A stretch of DNA of 52,924 nucleotides from MVYY01 sp012517575 (GTDB taxonomy: Bacteria; Bacteroidota; Bacteroidia; Bacteroidales; Paludibacteraceae). Every line of letters starts with the position of its first letter. The stretch's first letter is position 1. Below, one piece after another: positions 27,677 through 36,433 of this stretch. The position numbers and the translations under genes are program-made. The stretch lies in assembly GCA_031629035.1 (NCBI GenBank), contig JAVLUG010000026.1, positions 1-52,924 of the forward strand, given 5' to 3'. The notes below the pieces were generated by a model. The model was not told where the DNA came from and ran no database searches. It was given only the letters and a program-made list of their open reading frames with translations.

Positions 27677-27684
27677 CAAAAGTA
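27677..27684 (-). promoter_or_regulatory. Promoter -7 element for the acn-gltA-icd operon
   Basis: The minus-strand TACTTTTG matches TAnnTTTG and is 20 bases before the preferred aconitase ATG, supporting that start. The -33 box is not clear. Confidence 0.5.
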
Positions 27685-27762
27685 ATAAAAAAAGAACAAA
27701 ATAATACTTTTTATCCAATAATAATTAAACTTTTAAATAATCATTTGCATTTCCCGAATGAA

Positions 27763-27778
27763 TTGTATAATTATACAA
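27763..27778. repeat. Perfect 16-bp palindrome upstream of the aconitase operon
   Basis: TTGTATAATTATACAA is its own reverse complement. It lies about 80 bases upstream of the aconitase -7 element, a plausible place for an operator. In AT-rich DNA a palindrome of this length can also be chance. The rest of the 27685-27952 gap shows nothing else. Confidence 0.4.
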
Positions 27779-27952
27779 ACAAATCAGCATATCATAATGT
27801 TTTCTGAGAAAAAAGTTTTAATGTGTGAAAATAACAGATAGAATGATAGAATTCCTAATTTTAGCTTAGAAAATCTGGTCGGAAAAACTCCGTAAGAATT
27901 TTAGAGGAAAATAAGGGAAAGTTTAGATTTTTGAAATGGAAAATATTGCATT

Positions 27953-28717
27953 TCAAATAAATGAGAAATTTGGTTTTCGATTGTATTCTTCTGTAAAATT
28001 GACAAACTCAGTAATTAAATTCGGATTTTCTTCAAATGCATTACCCACTACAGCTATGTCGGCGCCGGCATCAAAACAATCTTCCAGATTTTGTGTGGTT
28101 TTAATACCTCCACCAACTATGACAGGAATGGAAAGGCGGGAAGTTACATAGTTAACCAGTTCTTTTGGAACTGGTTGAAGCGCTCCACTTCCGGCTTCCA
28201 GATAAATTATGTGATGCCCTGACAATTCTCCGGCTATTGCAGTTGCCAGAACAATTTCTTTCTTTTCGCGTGGAATGGAGCGGGTATGACTCATATATTC
28301 TACGGCACTGACTTTCCCGCCGTCAATAAGAATGTAACCGGTAGATATCACCTCAATTCCCGATTGTTTGATGGCAAGAGCTGATGTTACATGCTGTCCG
28401 ATTAAAAATTCAGGATTCCTTCCCGAAATCAGCGAAAGGAAAAGCAATGCATCGGCTTTAGGGGAAAATTGGGAAGCATTGCCCGGAAAAAGCACAACAG
28501 GAATTTGTACTTCTTCTTTGAGCAGCTCGATAAACGAATCTATCGGAGAATTGACGTAACTGCCGCCAACAAATACAAAATTGGGAACCGAAAGTTTTAA
28601 TGCAGCAATGGTTGACGACATCAACTTCCCCTGACAACGATCCGGGTCAAGCAAAACGGCCAGCATCTTTTTTTTGCTTTCCCGATTAATCAATATTTGT
28701 TTGTAAAGACTTTTCAT
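27953..28717 (-). CDS. Geranylgeranylglyceryl phosphate synthase family protein (bacterial group)
   Basis: The 254-residue TIM-barrel protein has LAVLLDPDR near its start (D-P-D metal/phosphate site), VFVGGSYVNSPID, PVVLFPGNASQFSPKADALL, the central IYLEAGSGALQPVP and IPVIVGGGIKTTQ with GADIAVVGNAFEE (phosphate-binding). These features mark the GGGPS/PcrB family; the Bacteroidota branch has been shown in some species to make GGGP, the precursor of archaeal-type ether lipids. The start at MKSLYKQ is chosen by comparison; a GTG 18 codons upstream overlaps the PPTase stop by two bases. What the cell does with the product is unknown. It is the last gene of the gldE-gldD-PPTase run. Confidence 0.88.
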   Translation of the reverse strand: MKSLYKQILINRESKKKMLAVLLDPDRCQGKLMSSTIAALKLSVPNFVFVGGSYVNSPIDSFIELLKEEVQIPVVLFPGNASQFSPKADALLFLSLISGRNPEFLIGQHVTSALAIKQSGIEVISTGYILIDGGKVSAVEYMSHTRSIPREKKEIVLATAIAGELSGHHIIYLEAGSGALQPVPKELVNYVTSRLSIPVIVGGGIKTTQNLEDCFDAGADIAVVGNAFEENPNLITEFVNFTEEYNRKPNFSFI

Positions 28718-28767
28718 GATTTTCCGTTTTTTGTGAGTACTGTCTTTTACCCTTTCGGGACAATTTT

Positions 28768-29415
28768 TCACGATATATTTTGCTCCATATTATCGATAAG
28801 ATAAACCAGGGCATATTCTTCTGTCAATTCGTAATTGAGTTCATACAACTTTTTACGGGGAATGTGCAAAGCTTTCATTTTTCCTGATTTTTCCATTCGA
28901 AATGGAAAAATCAGCAATTGACGTGAAAAATCCACTGCTTCCTTTCCAATAACTTTAAAAAGCGCTTCTTTTGCTGACCACAACAAGGTCAGTTTTTTTA
29001 ATTTTTCTTCTTTGTCTTCAAGTATTTTTTCCAATTCCTCTTGGCTCAAAAAGCGTTCGGAAATTGCCAATATTTTTGATTGGAAACGTTCAACATCTAT
29101 TCCAACTTTTTGTGTTGGATGAGTTATGACAGCTATCCATTGGCCACTGTGGGAAATGCCTATTTCTGCAAAATAATCAGAGAGAAAAGGTTTTCCGTCG
29201 TCGTTGTAACAGATTTTTATTTTTCTGTTCAGCAAAGTTTTCAATGCTAACCGAACAGAGAGATATTCTTTTTTTCGTTTATCGGTATGAAAAGTACTGA
29301 ATTCAACACTATCGATTTCATTTTTGTCGAATTGTTTCAACAGCTCTTCCCATGTTTCGGTGAGTTCCCAAATTAGAATTTTTGTGTCTGATATTTTTAT
29401 TGTCCGGTGAATCAT
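28768..29415 (-). CDS. 4'-phosphopantetheinyl transferase (Sfp type)
   Basis: The enzyme transfers phosphopantetheine from CoA to acyl or peptidyl carrier proteins. The two diagnostic motifs are KVGIDVERFQ and LLWSAKEALFKVIGKEAVDF, which carry the Mg-binding Asp and the W-S-x-K-E-A signature. At 215 residues it is of the size of Sfp/AcpT-type enzymes rather than the short AcpS. I prefer the ATG at 29415, whose ATGA overlaps the gldD stop codon; an ATG three codons earlier (29424) is possible. The carrier protein target is not in this window. Confidence 0.9.
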   Translation of the reverse strand: MIHRTIKISDTKILIWELTETWEELLKQFDKNEIDSVEFSTFHTDKRKKEYLSVRLALKTLLNRKIKICYNDDGKPFLSDYFAEIGISHSGQWIAVITHPTQKVGIDVERFQSKILAISERFLSQEELEKILEDKEEKLKKLTLLWSAKEALFKVIGKEAVDFSRQLLIFPFRMEKSGKMKALHIPRKKLYELNYELTEEYALVYLIDNMEQNIS

Positions 29416-30017
29416 TGCTTCCATTCAAAACTTTCCATCAACCTGATAATGTCTTCACGAATGTAATCTGAAATTGGAGCTATGGAATCTTTATTGGGTA
29501 CATTGTCGAAATAAAGCGATCCTCTGAAAAAATGACGAACGCTGTCCGTTACAAAAAACTGAACTGAAGAGGCGGTATTTCCTTTCAAATCGTAAAGAAT
29601 TCCGTAAACTTTTTTTTCGGGATGCTGAAAAAGTTTTTCATTGATGGCATCAGCACGGATGCTGTGTTTATAAGCCATTTGTCGCGTGTCCTCCAACAAT
29701 TCCTTTAAATTTCCATGAATGGGTTTGTAACTGCAATAGATGGCAGCATTCAGAAAAGGATATTTTATATCCATCCAATATTTTTCTCCTTCAACTTCTC
29801 TTTTTTCTACTTCAGCGAAGTTTGAAATTTCAAAGCGGAAAGGAAATTGAAGCGTATCGAGATAATGGTAATGATGCGGAGGTAAATCTACTCTGAAATA
29901 ACCATAAGGGTGGGGAACATAATTTTTGCCACAGGAAAACAAAAAACCTGAAAAGACGATGAGGAGTATCGTTTTAAAAATTCCGTTTTGTAAATATTTG
30001 AATTTCTTTGTATTCAT
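29412..30017 (-). CDS. gldD: Gliding motility lipoprotein GldD
   Basis: The 201-residue protein has a lipoprotein signal peptide: a hydrophobic stretch (about 14-26) ending in FLFSC, with the lipidated cysteine at about residue 29. After it come YVPHPYGYFRVDLP, YWMDIKYPFLNAAIYCSYKP and KVYGILYDLKGNTASSVQFFVTDS, all characteristic of GldD. In Flavobacterium johnsoniae GldD is needed for gliding and type IX secretion, yet homologs occur widely in non-gliding Bacteroidota. It follows gldE by 77 bases and overlaps the PPTase gene by four bases (ATGA). Confidence 0.92.
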   Translation of the reverse strand: MNTKKFKYLQNGIFKTILLIVFSGFLFSCGKNYVPHPYGYFRVDLPPHHYHYLDTLQFPFRFEISNFAEVEKREVEGEKYWMDIKYPFLNAAIYCSYKPIHGNLKELLEDTRQMAYKHSIRADAINEKLFQHPEKKVYGILYDLKGNTASSVQFFVTDSVRHFFRGSLYFDNVPNKDSIAPISDYIREDIIRLMESFEWKQ

Positions 30018-30094
30018 GTGGATGCACGTTATATTCCAATCAAAAAAATAATATTTGACATTCTGGCCAAGAACTTTATTTTTTGGTTTAGGGA

Positions 30095-31429
30095 TTATTC
30101 TTCCTGGTTGGGATCAAAATTATCTTTTATATGAAGTTTAATTTTTCGGATTCTGCGGTTGTCCACCGACAAGATTTCAAAAATATATCGTCCATATTCG
30201 ATCATTTCGTTTTTTGCGGGCATTTCACCTTTCAGTTCAAGAATCAAACCTGCCAATGTTTCCACTTCTTCGGTAACTTTTGAAAATTCATCTTCGTCGA
30301 TGCCGGTAACTTTAAAGAAGTCGTTCAGCAAAATTTTTGCTTCAAAAATATAGGTATGATTGTCCACTTTTGTGTAGAGTTTTTCTTCTTCGTCGTATTC
30401 ATCGCTTATGTCTCCCACAATTTCTTCCAAAATGTCTTCCAGCGTGACTAATCCGGAAATTCCGCCATACTCGTCGACAACCAAAGCCAAGTGAACTCTG
30501 TTTTTCTGAAATTCGCTGAGCAAGTCGTCAATTTTTTTTGTTTCGGGCACGTAATAAGCTTGTCGGATTAAACTTTGCCATCTGAAATTGGCCGGTTTGT
30601 CGAGATGGGGCAACAAATCCTTGCTGTAGAGAATGCCTTTTATATTGTCGCTGTTACCTGAATAAACAGGAATGCGCGAATATCCCGATTGAATAATGAT
30701 ATTTAGCAAATCTTTATAATTGGTTTTAATATCCACAGCCAGCATATCTACGCGTGAAGTCATAATTTCGGACACTGTGATATTTCCAAATTTGATGATG
30801 CCTTCCAGCATTTCTTTGTCTTCGTCTTGTTCATCAGTTGTAAGTTCCAGAGCATGAGAAAGTTCTGCGATAGATATGTCAGATTTTTTGAATTTCTCAA
30901 TCTGCCGGGTAATTAAAGAAGTGGAATTGACGAGTAATATGGCAACCGGCTGAAAAATTTTTTGCATGGCCAAAATAAATGGTGTAACAAGCAATGCGGT
31001 TTTTTCGGGATATTGTGAAGCATAAACTTTGGGCATTATTTCTCCGAAGAGTAACAAAACAAAGGTGATAATAACCGTATCGAAAATAAAGCCGAGCAAA
31101 GGCGATGACTGGAAATCCAAAACAGAGCCCGTAAAATAAGTGAGCAGCATAATAACGGCTACATTTACGAAATTATCACTAACCAGGATCGTTGCCAACA
31201 ATCGCTGTGGATTATTAATCAGATGCAGGAGGGTTTTAGCATTTTTTTTGTTGCTTTCCTTGATTTCGTCTTTCATTTGCGGAGTAAGAGAGAAATATGC
31301 TACTTCCGACCCCGAATTAATTCCCGAAAAAACAAGCAGAACAATACTTAACAGCAAGGCAATGACAGCTGAAAATGTCAAAGGCTGAATAGTAATTTGA
31401 AGGATAATCGATAACAAATGTTCAGGCAT
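30095..31429 (-). CDS. gldE: Gliding motility protein GldE (CNNM/CBS-domain membrane protein)
   Basis: The 444-residue protein has an N-terminal CNNM (DUF21) membrane domain with about three or four helices (roughly 15-35, 75-100, 105-130, 148-170). A tandem CBS pair follows (about 205-330; motifs VSEIMTSRVDMLAVD, RIPVYSGNSDNIKG and VHLALVVDEYGGISGLVTLEDI). A C-terminal CorC/HlyC transporter-associated domain ends the protein (DEDEFSKVTEEVETLAGLI). Such proteins are linked to Mg or ion export. GldE is the gliding-associated member, supported by the following gldD. The nearest promoter element is about 190 bases upstream. Confidence 0.88.
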   Translation of the reverse strand: MPEHLLSIILQITIQPLTFSAVIALLLSIVLLVFSGINSGSEVAYFSLTPQMKDEIKESNKKNAKTLLHLINNPQRLLATILVSDNFVNVAVIMLLTYFTGSVLDFQSSPLLGFIFDTVIITFVLLLFGEIMPKVYASQYPEKTALLVTPFILAMQKIFQPVAILLVNSTSLITRQIEKFKKSDISIAELSHALELTTDEQDEDKEMLEGIIKFGNITVSEIMTSRVDMLAVDIKTNYKDLLNIIIQSGYSRIPVYSGNSDNIKGILYSKDLLPHLDKPANFRWQSLIRQAYYVPETKKIDDLLSEFQKNRVHLALVVDEYGGISGLVTLEDILEEIVGDISDEYDEEEKLYTKVDNHTYIFEAKILLNDFFKVTGIDEDEFSKVTEEVETLAGLILELKGEMPAKNEMIEYGRYIFEILSVDNRRIRKIKLHIKDNFDPNQEE

Positions 31430-31753
31430 ATAGGGATTTTGATTATAAGAAGTTCAAAATTTTAATCTAAGCATCAAGTGAATTTTTTTTATAAATTGAC
31501 CGTGTTCAGAAATTAATTAAATTTTTTTGAAACCATACAAAACAACTTTTTAGAAATAAACGTTTTATATTAGGATTGATGTTTTGGTTTTCTGCTAATT
31601 TGAGTACAAATATAAGGTTAATTTCTGTTTTTAGGTAAAAATTTCGGGAAAACAAGTGGTAAAACCCACTAAATTGATTAATTTTACCCACTCATCCAAG
31701 TTTTTTTTGAAAAAGATTTTTCATTCTCAAAATTTTATAAATATTTCAGTATC
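31430..31753. other. Divergent intergenic region gldE / Usp
   Basis: About 320 AT-rich bases hold the gldE promoter element at 31617-31624. A 5-bp hairpin AGTGG-TAAAAC-CCACT lies near 31654-31669. Nothing else was recognised, and short minus-strand open frames here have no protein-like features. Confidence 0.45.
31617..31624 (-). promoter_or_regulatory. Promoter -7 element upstream of gldE
   Basis: The minus-strand TATATTTG matches TAnnTTTG. It lies 188 bases from the gldE start, which would give a long untranslated leader. No good -33 box is seen. Confidence 0.4.
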
Positions 31754-32863
31754 ATGGAAGATAAACTGGTAACCTTAGCTATTCGTACTTACAAAAGAGC
31801 ACAAAAAATTAAAGCTACTCTTGAAGAAAACGGGATTGAAACCATTATTCAAAGTGTGAATCTGGAACATCCCGAAATGTCTGTAGGCGTTCGTATTCGC
31901 ATTAAGGAAAGCGATTTGCCTCGTGCTTTGAAAATTGTGGAAGACATGGAAAATGCTTGGGAAGAAAAGGAAGAACACAAACAAATTCCTGGCAAGCAGA
32001 TACTTGTACCTGTCGATTTTTCTGACCAAATACCAAAAGCTATTGATTTTGGCTTTTATTTTGCCGAATTGTTGAACGCTAAAGTCGAACTGTTGAACGT
32101 TTATTACAGTCCGCCGTTTACAATTTCTTCCATCAACGATGAAGTAAACACCTATACATTGAGCGATGGAGAGTTGTTGCGTCAAATTGTGGAATCAGCC
32201 AACCGTGAAGTTGCAGCATTGACAGATTCGCTCAATCAACGAATAGAAAAAGGAGAACTACCCAATGTACCTTTTCATTTTGAATTGAAGGAAGGAGTAC
32301 CCGAAGATCAGATTTTGGATTATTGCAAGAAAAATCAGCCCGCTTTGGTTATCATGGGGACGCGAGGAAAAAAAATCAGTACCGAACTGATTGGCAGCGT
32401 TACGGCCGAAGTGATAGAATCGTGTGTATCGCCTGTGTTGGCTTTGCCTGTGGATATGCAGCTAAGTAAACCATCTGAAATCAAGCGAATGGCTTTCCTT
32501 ACCAATTTCGAACCAAAAGACCTGATAGCCATTGACAATACTATTTCACTTTTCAGCTGGAACACACTGGAAATGTTCTTTATTCACGTTTCACAAAAAA
32601 AAGAAATATGGGACGAGGTAATGCTGGCCGGCATAAAAGAATATTTTTCTAAACATTATCCGAATATTTCTACGCATTATGAGTTGATTAATTCTTCCGA
32701 AACGATGAAACAGATTGACGATTATTTGGCTAAAAACTCAATTGATGTTTTGGCTTTCAATTCTCCCCGTCGAAATCTTTTCCGCCGATTGTTCAATCCG
32801 GGTTTGGCTTATAAAATGGTCTTGCATTCAGATACGCCCTTGTTTGTTACGCATGTTTCGTAA
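31754..32863 (+). CDS. Universal stress protein with DUF2007 domain and two Usp-like domains
   Basis: The 369-residue protein begins with a DUF2007-type putative signal-transducing domain (about 1-70: LVTLAIRTYKRAQKIKATLE...GVRIRIKESDLPRALKIVED). A Usp domain follows (about 80-235), starting QILVPVDFSDQIPKAIDFG and ending VIMGTRGKKIS, IGSVTAEVIES, PVLALP. A more diverged second Usp fold covers about 245-369 and ends DTPLFVTHV. The first Usp domain retains the ATP-binding G-x2-G-x9-G/S pattern only in part. No signal peptide is seen. The role is presumably in stress or nutrient sensing; no partner is evident. Confidence 0.8.
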   Translation: MEDKLVTLAIRTYKRAQKIKATLEENGIETIIQSVNLEHPEMSVGVRIRIKESDLPRALKIVEDMENAWEEKEEHKQIPGKQILVPVDFSDQIPKAIDFGFYFAELLNAKVELLNVYYSPPFTISSINDEVNTYTLSDGELLRQIVESANREVAALTDSLNQRIEKGELPNVPFHFELKEGVPEDQILDYCKKNQPALVIMGTRGKKISTELIGSVTAEVIESCVSPVLALPVDMQLSKPSEIKRMAFLTNFEPKDLIAIDNTISLFSWNTLEMFFIHVSQKKEIWDEVMLAGIKEYFSKHYPNISTHYELINSSETMKQIDDYLAKNSIDVLAFNSPRRNLFRRLFNPGLAYKMVLHSDTPLFVTHVS

Positions 32864-32947
32864 GTTTTTCATCTTTTTTCAGTAAACTTTTAATGTCAAT
32901 TACGTTGAAGAAGAAACTGTTTTTTATCTCAATTTGAATAGTTGAAA

Positions 32948-34987
32948 ATGAAAAAATTATTATTTGTGCTTATGACAGGAGTTTTTTTAGGATGTCATTC
33001 CGAAAAACAGACGACGCCGGAGATGGACAAATTTCCTTACACGGTTGATCGATTTGCCGATATCGAAATTTTGCGTTATCGTGTTCCCGATTTTGAATCA
33101 CTTTCCTTGCAGCAGAAGGAACTTATTTATTATCTTTCTGAAGCTGCTCTTTCGGGACGCGACATTTTGTACGACCAGAACAACAAATACAATTTATGTG
33201 TTCGTCGAACATTAGAAGCTGTTTACGAAAATTATCGCGGAGATCGCCAGTCGGAAGAATTCAAAAATTTCATTACTTATTTAAAACAAGTATGGATGGG
33301 CAATGGCATTCATCATCATTATTCCGAAGATAAATTTGTTCCAAAATTTTCTGCAGCTTTTTTTGCCGATGCAGTGAAAGGTATTAATGCTGAGGATTTA
33401 CCGCTCGAAAAAGGAGAAACACCCGATGATTTGATTCGTAAACTGACGCCCGTTATTTTTGATCCGACAGTTTTTCCTAAACGAACCAATCAGGCTGATG
33501 GAGTAGATTTATTGCTCACTTCGGCGGTTAATTTTTACGAAGGCGTAACGCAGGCTGAAGCTGAAGAATTTTACGACCGAATGAAAAATCCTAATGATTC
33601 AACTCCTGTCTCGTACGGATTAAACAGCAAACTGGTGAAAGAAAATGGTGTTTTAGTAGAAAAAACTTACAAACTGGGAGGAATGTACGGAAAAGCTATT
33701 GAGAAAATTGTTTTCTGGCTCAACAAGGCTGTTTCAGTTGCCGAAAACGACAGGCAAAGAGACGTCATTCAGTCTTTAATAAAATTTTACGAATCGGGTA
33801 ATTTGAAAACGTATGATGAATATTGCATAAAATGGGTGCAGGATACTGCATCGCTGGTAGATTTTGTAAACGGATTTACGGAAACCTATGCCGATCCGCT
33901 TGGATTGAAAGGAAGTTGGGAATCCATTGTGAATTTTAAAAATTTGGCTTCCACCAAACGTACGGAAACCATTAGCAAAAATGCACAGTGGTTTGAAAAT
34001 CATTCTCCCATCGATAATCGTTTCAAAAAAGAAAATGTAAAGGGAATTACTGCCAAAGTGGTAACTGCAGCCATTTTGGCCGGCGATTGCTATCCATCCA
34101 CCCCAATTGGTATTAATCTTCCCAATTCCGATTGGATTAGGCACGACTATGGTTCCAAATCGGTTACTATTGAAAATATTACGGAAGCTTACGATCGGGC
34201 TTCTTTGGGAAACGGATTCAATGAAGAGTTTATGTGGAGCGACGTGGAACGCGAAAGAGCAAAAAAGTATGGTTCGCTGACCAATAATTTGCATACCGAT
34301 TTACACGAATGTCTGGGACATGGTTCTGGGAAATTGCTGCCGGGTGTTGACCCAAATCGGTTGAAAGCTTACGGGTCGACCATTGAAGAGGCGCGTGCCG
34401 ATTTATTCGGATTGTATTATGTAGCCGATCCCAAAATGATTGAACTTGGTCTTTTGCCTGACAATGAAGCCTATAAAGCCGAATATTATCAGTATATCAT
34501 GAATGGACTTCTCACTCAGCTGACTCGGGTTCAAACAGGGAAAAATATTGAAGAGGCTCACATGCGCAATCGTCAACTCATTGCTCGTTGGGTGTACGAA
34601 AAAGGGCTGCCCGACAAGGTAATTGAACTCAAAAAAAGAGATGGCAAAACTTACGTTGTGATCAATGATTATGAAAAACTAAGAATTCTCTTTGGAAAAC
34701 TTCTGGCCGAAATTCAACGCATCAAGTCCACAGGAGATTATCAGGGAGCTAAAGTGCTGGTAGAAAATTACGGAGTAAAAGTTGATCCTGTTATTCACAT
34801 GGAAATTTTGGAACGTTACGAAAAATTAAATCTCGCACCTTATCGCGGCTTTGTTAATCCTGTTTACAAGGCAGTGAAAAACGCCGATGGAGAAATTAGC
34901 GATGTGCAAATCTCTTACGACGAAAATTACGTGGAGCAACAATTGAGGTATTCGAAGCAATATTCCAATTTACCAACATTCAATTAA
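32948..34987 (+). CDS. Dipeptidyl peptidase III (M49), predicted lipoprotein
   Basis: The 679-residue zinc exopeptidase releases dipeptides from peptide N-termini. The M49 motif HECLGH is at about 453-458 and the second zinc-site motif EEARAD at about 480-485. The same HECLGH version, with its reactive cysteine, is known from the Bacteroides thetaiotaomicron enzyme. An N-terminal signal ends in VFLGC (Cys16), so the protein should be lipid-anchored in the periplasm or at the surface. The start is the ATG for MKKLLFV; a TTG two codons earlier is less likely. It lies 84 bases after the Usp gene. Confidence 0.93.
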   Translation: MKKLLFVLMTGVFLGCHSEKQTTPEMDKFPYTVDRFADIEILRYRVPDFESLSLQQKELIYYLSEAALSGRDILYDQNNKYNLCVRRTLEAVYENYRGDRQSEEFKNFITYLKQVWMGNGIHHHYSEDKFVPKFSAAFFADAVKGINAEDLPLEKGETPDDLIRKLTPVIFDPTVFPKRTNQADGVDLLLTSAVNFYEGVTQAEAEEFYDRMKNPNDSTPVSYGLNSKLVKENGVLVEKTYKLGGMYGKAIEKIVFWLNKAVSVAENDRQRDVIQSLIKFYESGNLKTYDEYCIKWVQDTASLVDFVNGFTETYADPLGLKGSWESIVNFKNLASTKRTETISKNAQWFENHSPIDNRFKKENVKGITAKVVTAAILAGDCYPSTPIGINLPNSDWIRHDYGSKSVTIENITEAYDRASLGNGFNEEFMWSDVERERAKKYGSLTNNLHTDLHECLGHGSGKLLPGVDPNRLKAYGSTIEEARADLFGLYYVADPKMIELGLLPDNEAYKAEYYQYIMNGLLTQLTRVQTGKNIEEAHMRNRQLIARWVYEKGLPDKVIELKKRDGKTYVVINDYEKLRILFGKLLAEIQRIKSTGDYQGAKVLVENYGVKVDPVIHMEILERYEKLNLAPYRGFVNPVYKAVKNADGEISDVQISYDENYVEQQLRYSKQYSNLPTFN

Positions 34988-35140
34988 AAGCTATTTTTTA
35001 TAACTATTTGATATGCAATAGCAAGATTTTTTTTTGTAAATTTTTCCCGATGCGAAACACACTTTTTGGGTTGTTGTCGTTATGATTGAAAATAGTTAAA
35101 ACAATTGTTGTGGATAATGCCTAAATTTGGCTAAAAAACT

Positions 35141-35171
35141 GTTGATATTTAAGGAATTTTTCCGAACTTTG
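35141..35171 (+). promoter_or_regulatory. Promoter for rluB
   Basis: GTTG (35141-35144), 19 bases, then GAACTTTG (35164-35171): the spacing is right and each box has small departures from TTTG / TAnnTTTG. It lies 27 bases before the ATG at 35199, which supports that start over an earlier TTG. Confidence 0.5.
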
Positions 35172-35198
35172 CAGCCTAATAATGAACAAGATTTAGAA

Positions 35199-36356
35199 AT
35201 GAATACGAACAACGAAAAATGGCATGGGAGTCCAAAAAAGGGAGGGAACTCTTATGACAGCCGTGATGGCAGACATTTTGAAAAAGGCGGTAATAATTCG
35301 TCTTTCAGCAAGCCGGGAAGAAACCAAAAGGTTTATTCTTCTCAGAATACTTCCCATCCCAATTATGAAAATCGTTCTACGGGAGGAAAACCTTATTATA
35401 AGAACGAAAACAAAAAACCATACAGACGACCTTTTACTTCGGATGAAAATTCGGAAGGTGAAAATCGCAAATTAAAACTGGTAAAACAAGGCAAGTTTGT
35501 TGAAACGCGTTTCGATGACCAACAACCCAACGTAACTTTTCGCAAGCGAAAAAATAAACCGGAAAATGAGTTCAATCCCAATGATAAATACAGTCGGAAA
35601 AAGCAACTCGAATATCAAAAAAATAATATTGATTATTCAAAACCTATTCGGTTAAACAAATTTTTGGCCAATGCCGGTGTATGTTCCCGACGTGAAGCCG
35701 ATGAATTTATTCAGTCAGGTATTATTTCCGTTAACGGAGAAGTTGTTACTCAGCTGGGTACAAAAATTATGATGACCGACACGGTCATGTTCAAAGACCA
35801 ACCCGTGCAGTCGGAAAGAAAAGTGTACTTATTGCTCAATAAGCCAAAAGATTGCCTTACAACTTCTGATGACCCCAATAACCGGAAAACAGTGCTCGAT
35901 TTGGTAAAAAATGCCTGCAGCGAAAGAATTTATCCTGTTGGAAGACTCGACAGAAATACTACAGGCGTTTTGCTGCTCACCAACGATGGGGATTTGGCAG
36001 CCAAGCTAACTCACCCAAAATACAACAAAAAGAAAATTTATCATGCCGTACTCGACAAAAATCTTGAAACCGTCGATTACGAAGCTATTATACAGGGTGT
36101 AGATTTAGGAGATGAACGGGTAACAATAGATGCACTCGAATTTGTTAAAGCAGGTAGCCGCCGAGAGATAGGAATAGAATTACATTCCGGACAAAACAGG
36201 GTAGTAAGGCGAATTTTTGAAAAATTTGGTTATAAAGTCGTTTATCTTGACCGTGTTTATTTTGCCGGATTGACAAAAAAGAATGTCCCGAGAGGAAAAT
36301 ATCGCTTTCTTACTCAGCGCGAAGTTAATATGCTGAAAATGGGGGCGTACGAGTAA
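35199..36356 (+). CDS. rluB: Pseudouridine synthase RluB-like with long basic N-terminal extension
   Basis: The 385-residue protein isomerises uridine in 23S rRNA (E. coli RluB acts at U2605; the exact target here is inferred). An S4 RNA-binding domain begins at about 150 (IRLNKFLANAGVCSRREADE). The catalytic Asp is in YPVGRLDRNTTGVLLLTNDG. The C-terminal LHSGQNRVVRRIFEKFGYKV is typical of the RsuA/RluB group. The first 140 residues are a Lys/Asn/Ser/Gly/Tyr-rich low-complexity tail, probably disordered and RNA-contacting. Related Bacteroidota proteins often carry such a tail. Confidence 0.88.
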   Translation: MNTNNEKWHGSPKKGGNSYDSRDGRHFEKGGNNSSFSKPGRNQKVYSSQNTSHPNYENRSTGGKPYYKNENKKPYRRPFTSDENSEGENRKLKLVKQGKFVETRFDDQQPNVTFRKRKNKPENEFNPNDKYSRKKQLEYQKNNIDYSKPIRLNKFLANAGVCSRREADEFIQSGIISVNGEVVTQLGTKIMMTDTVMFKDQPVQSERKVYLLLNKPKDCLTTSDDPNNRKTVLDLVKNACSERIYPVGRLDRNTTGVLLLTNDGDLAAKLTHPKYNKKKIYHAVLDKNLETVDYEAIIQGVDLGDERVTIDALEFVKAGSRREIGIELHSGQNRVVRRIFEKFGYKVVYLDRVYFAGLTKKNVPRGKYRFLTQREVNMLKMGAYE

Positions 36357-36433
36357 AAAAGTTCTAATTGACCTGTTTTTTTTATTTTTTTTGAAAAAGT
36401 TTTGTGTATCTATAATTTAAAAACAAGTGTGAT

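Noticed and set aside
31506..31691. 61-codon minus-strand frame upstream of gldE
   Set aside because: Composition is that of random AT-rich sequence; no start context or family resemblance. The promoter element at 31617-31624 overlaps it.
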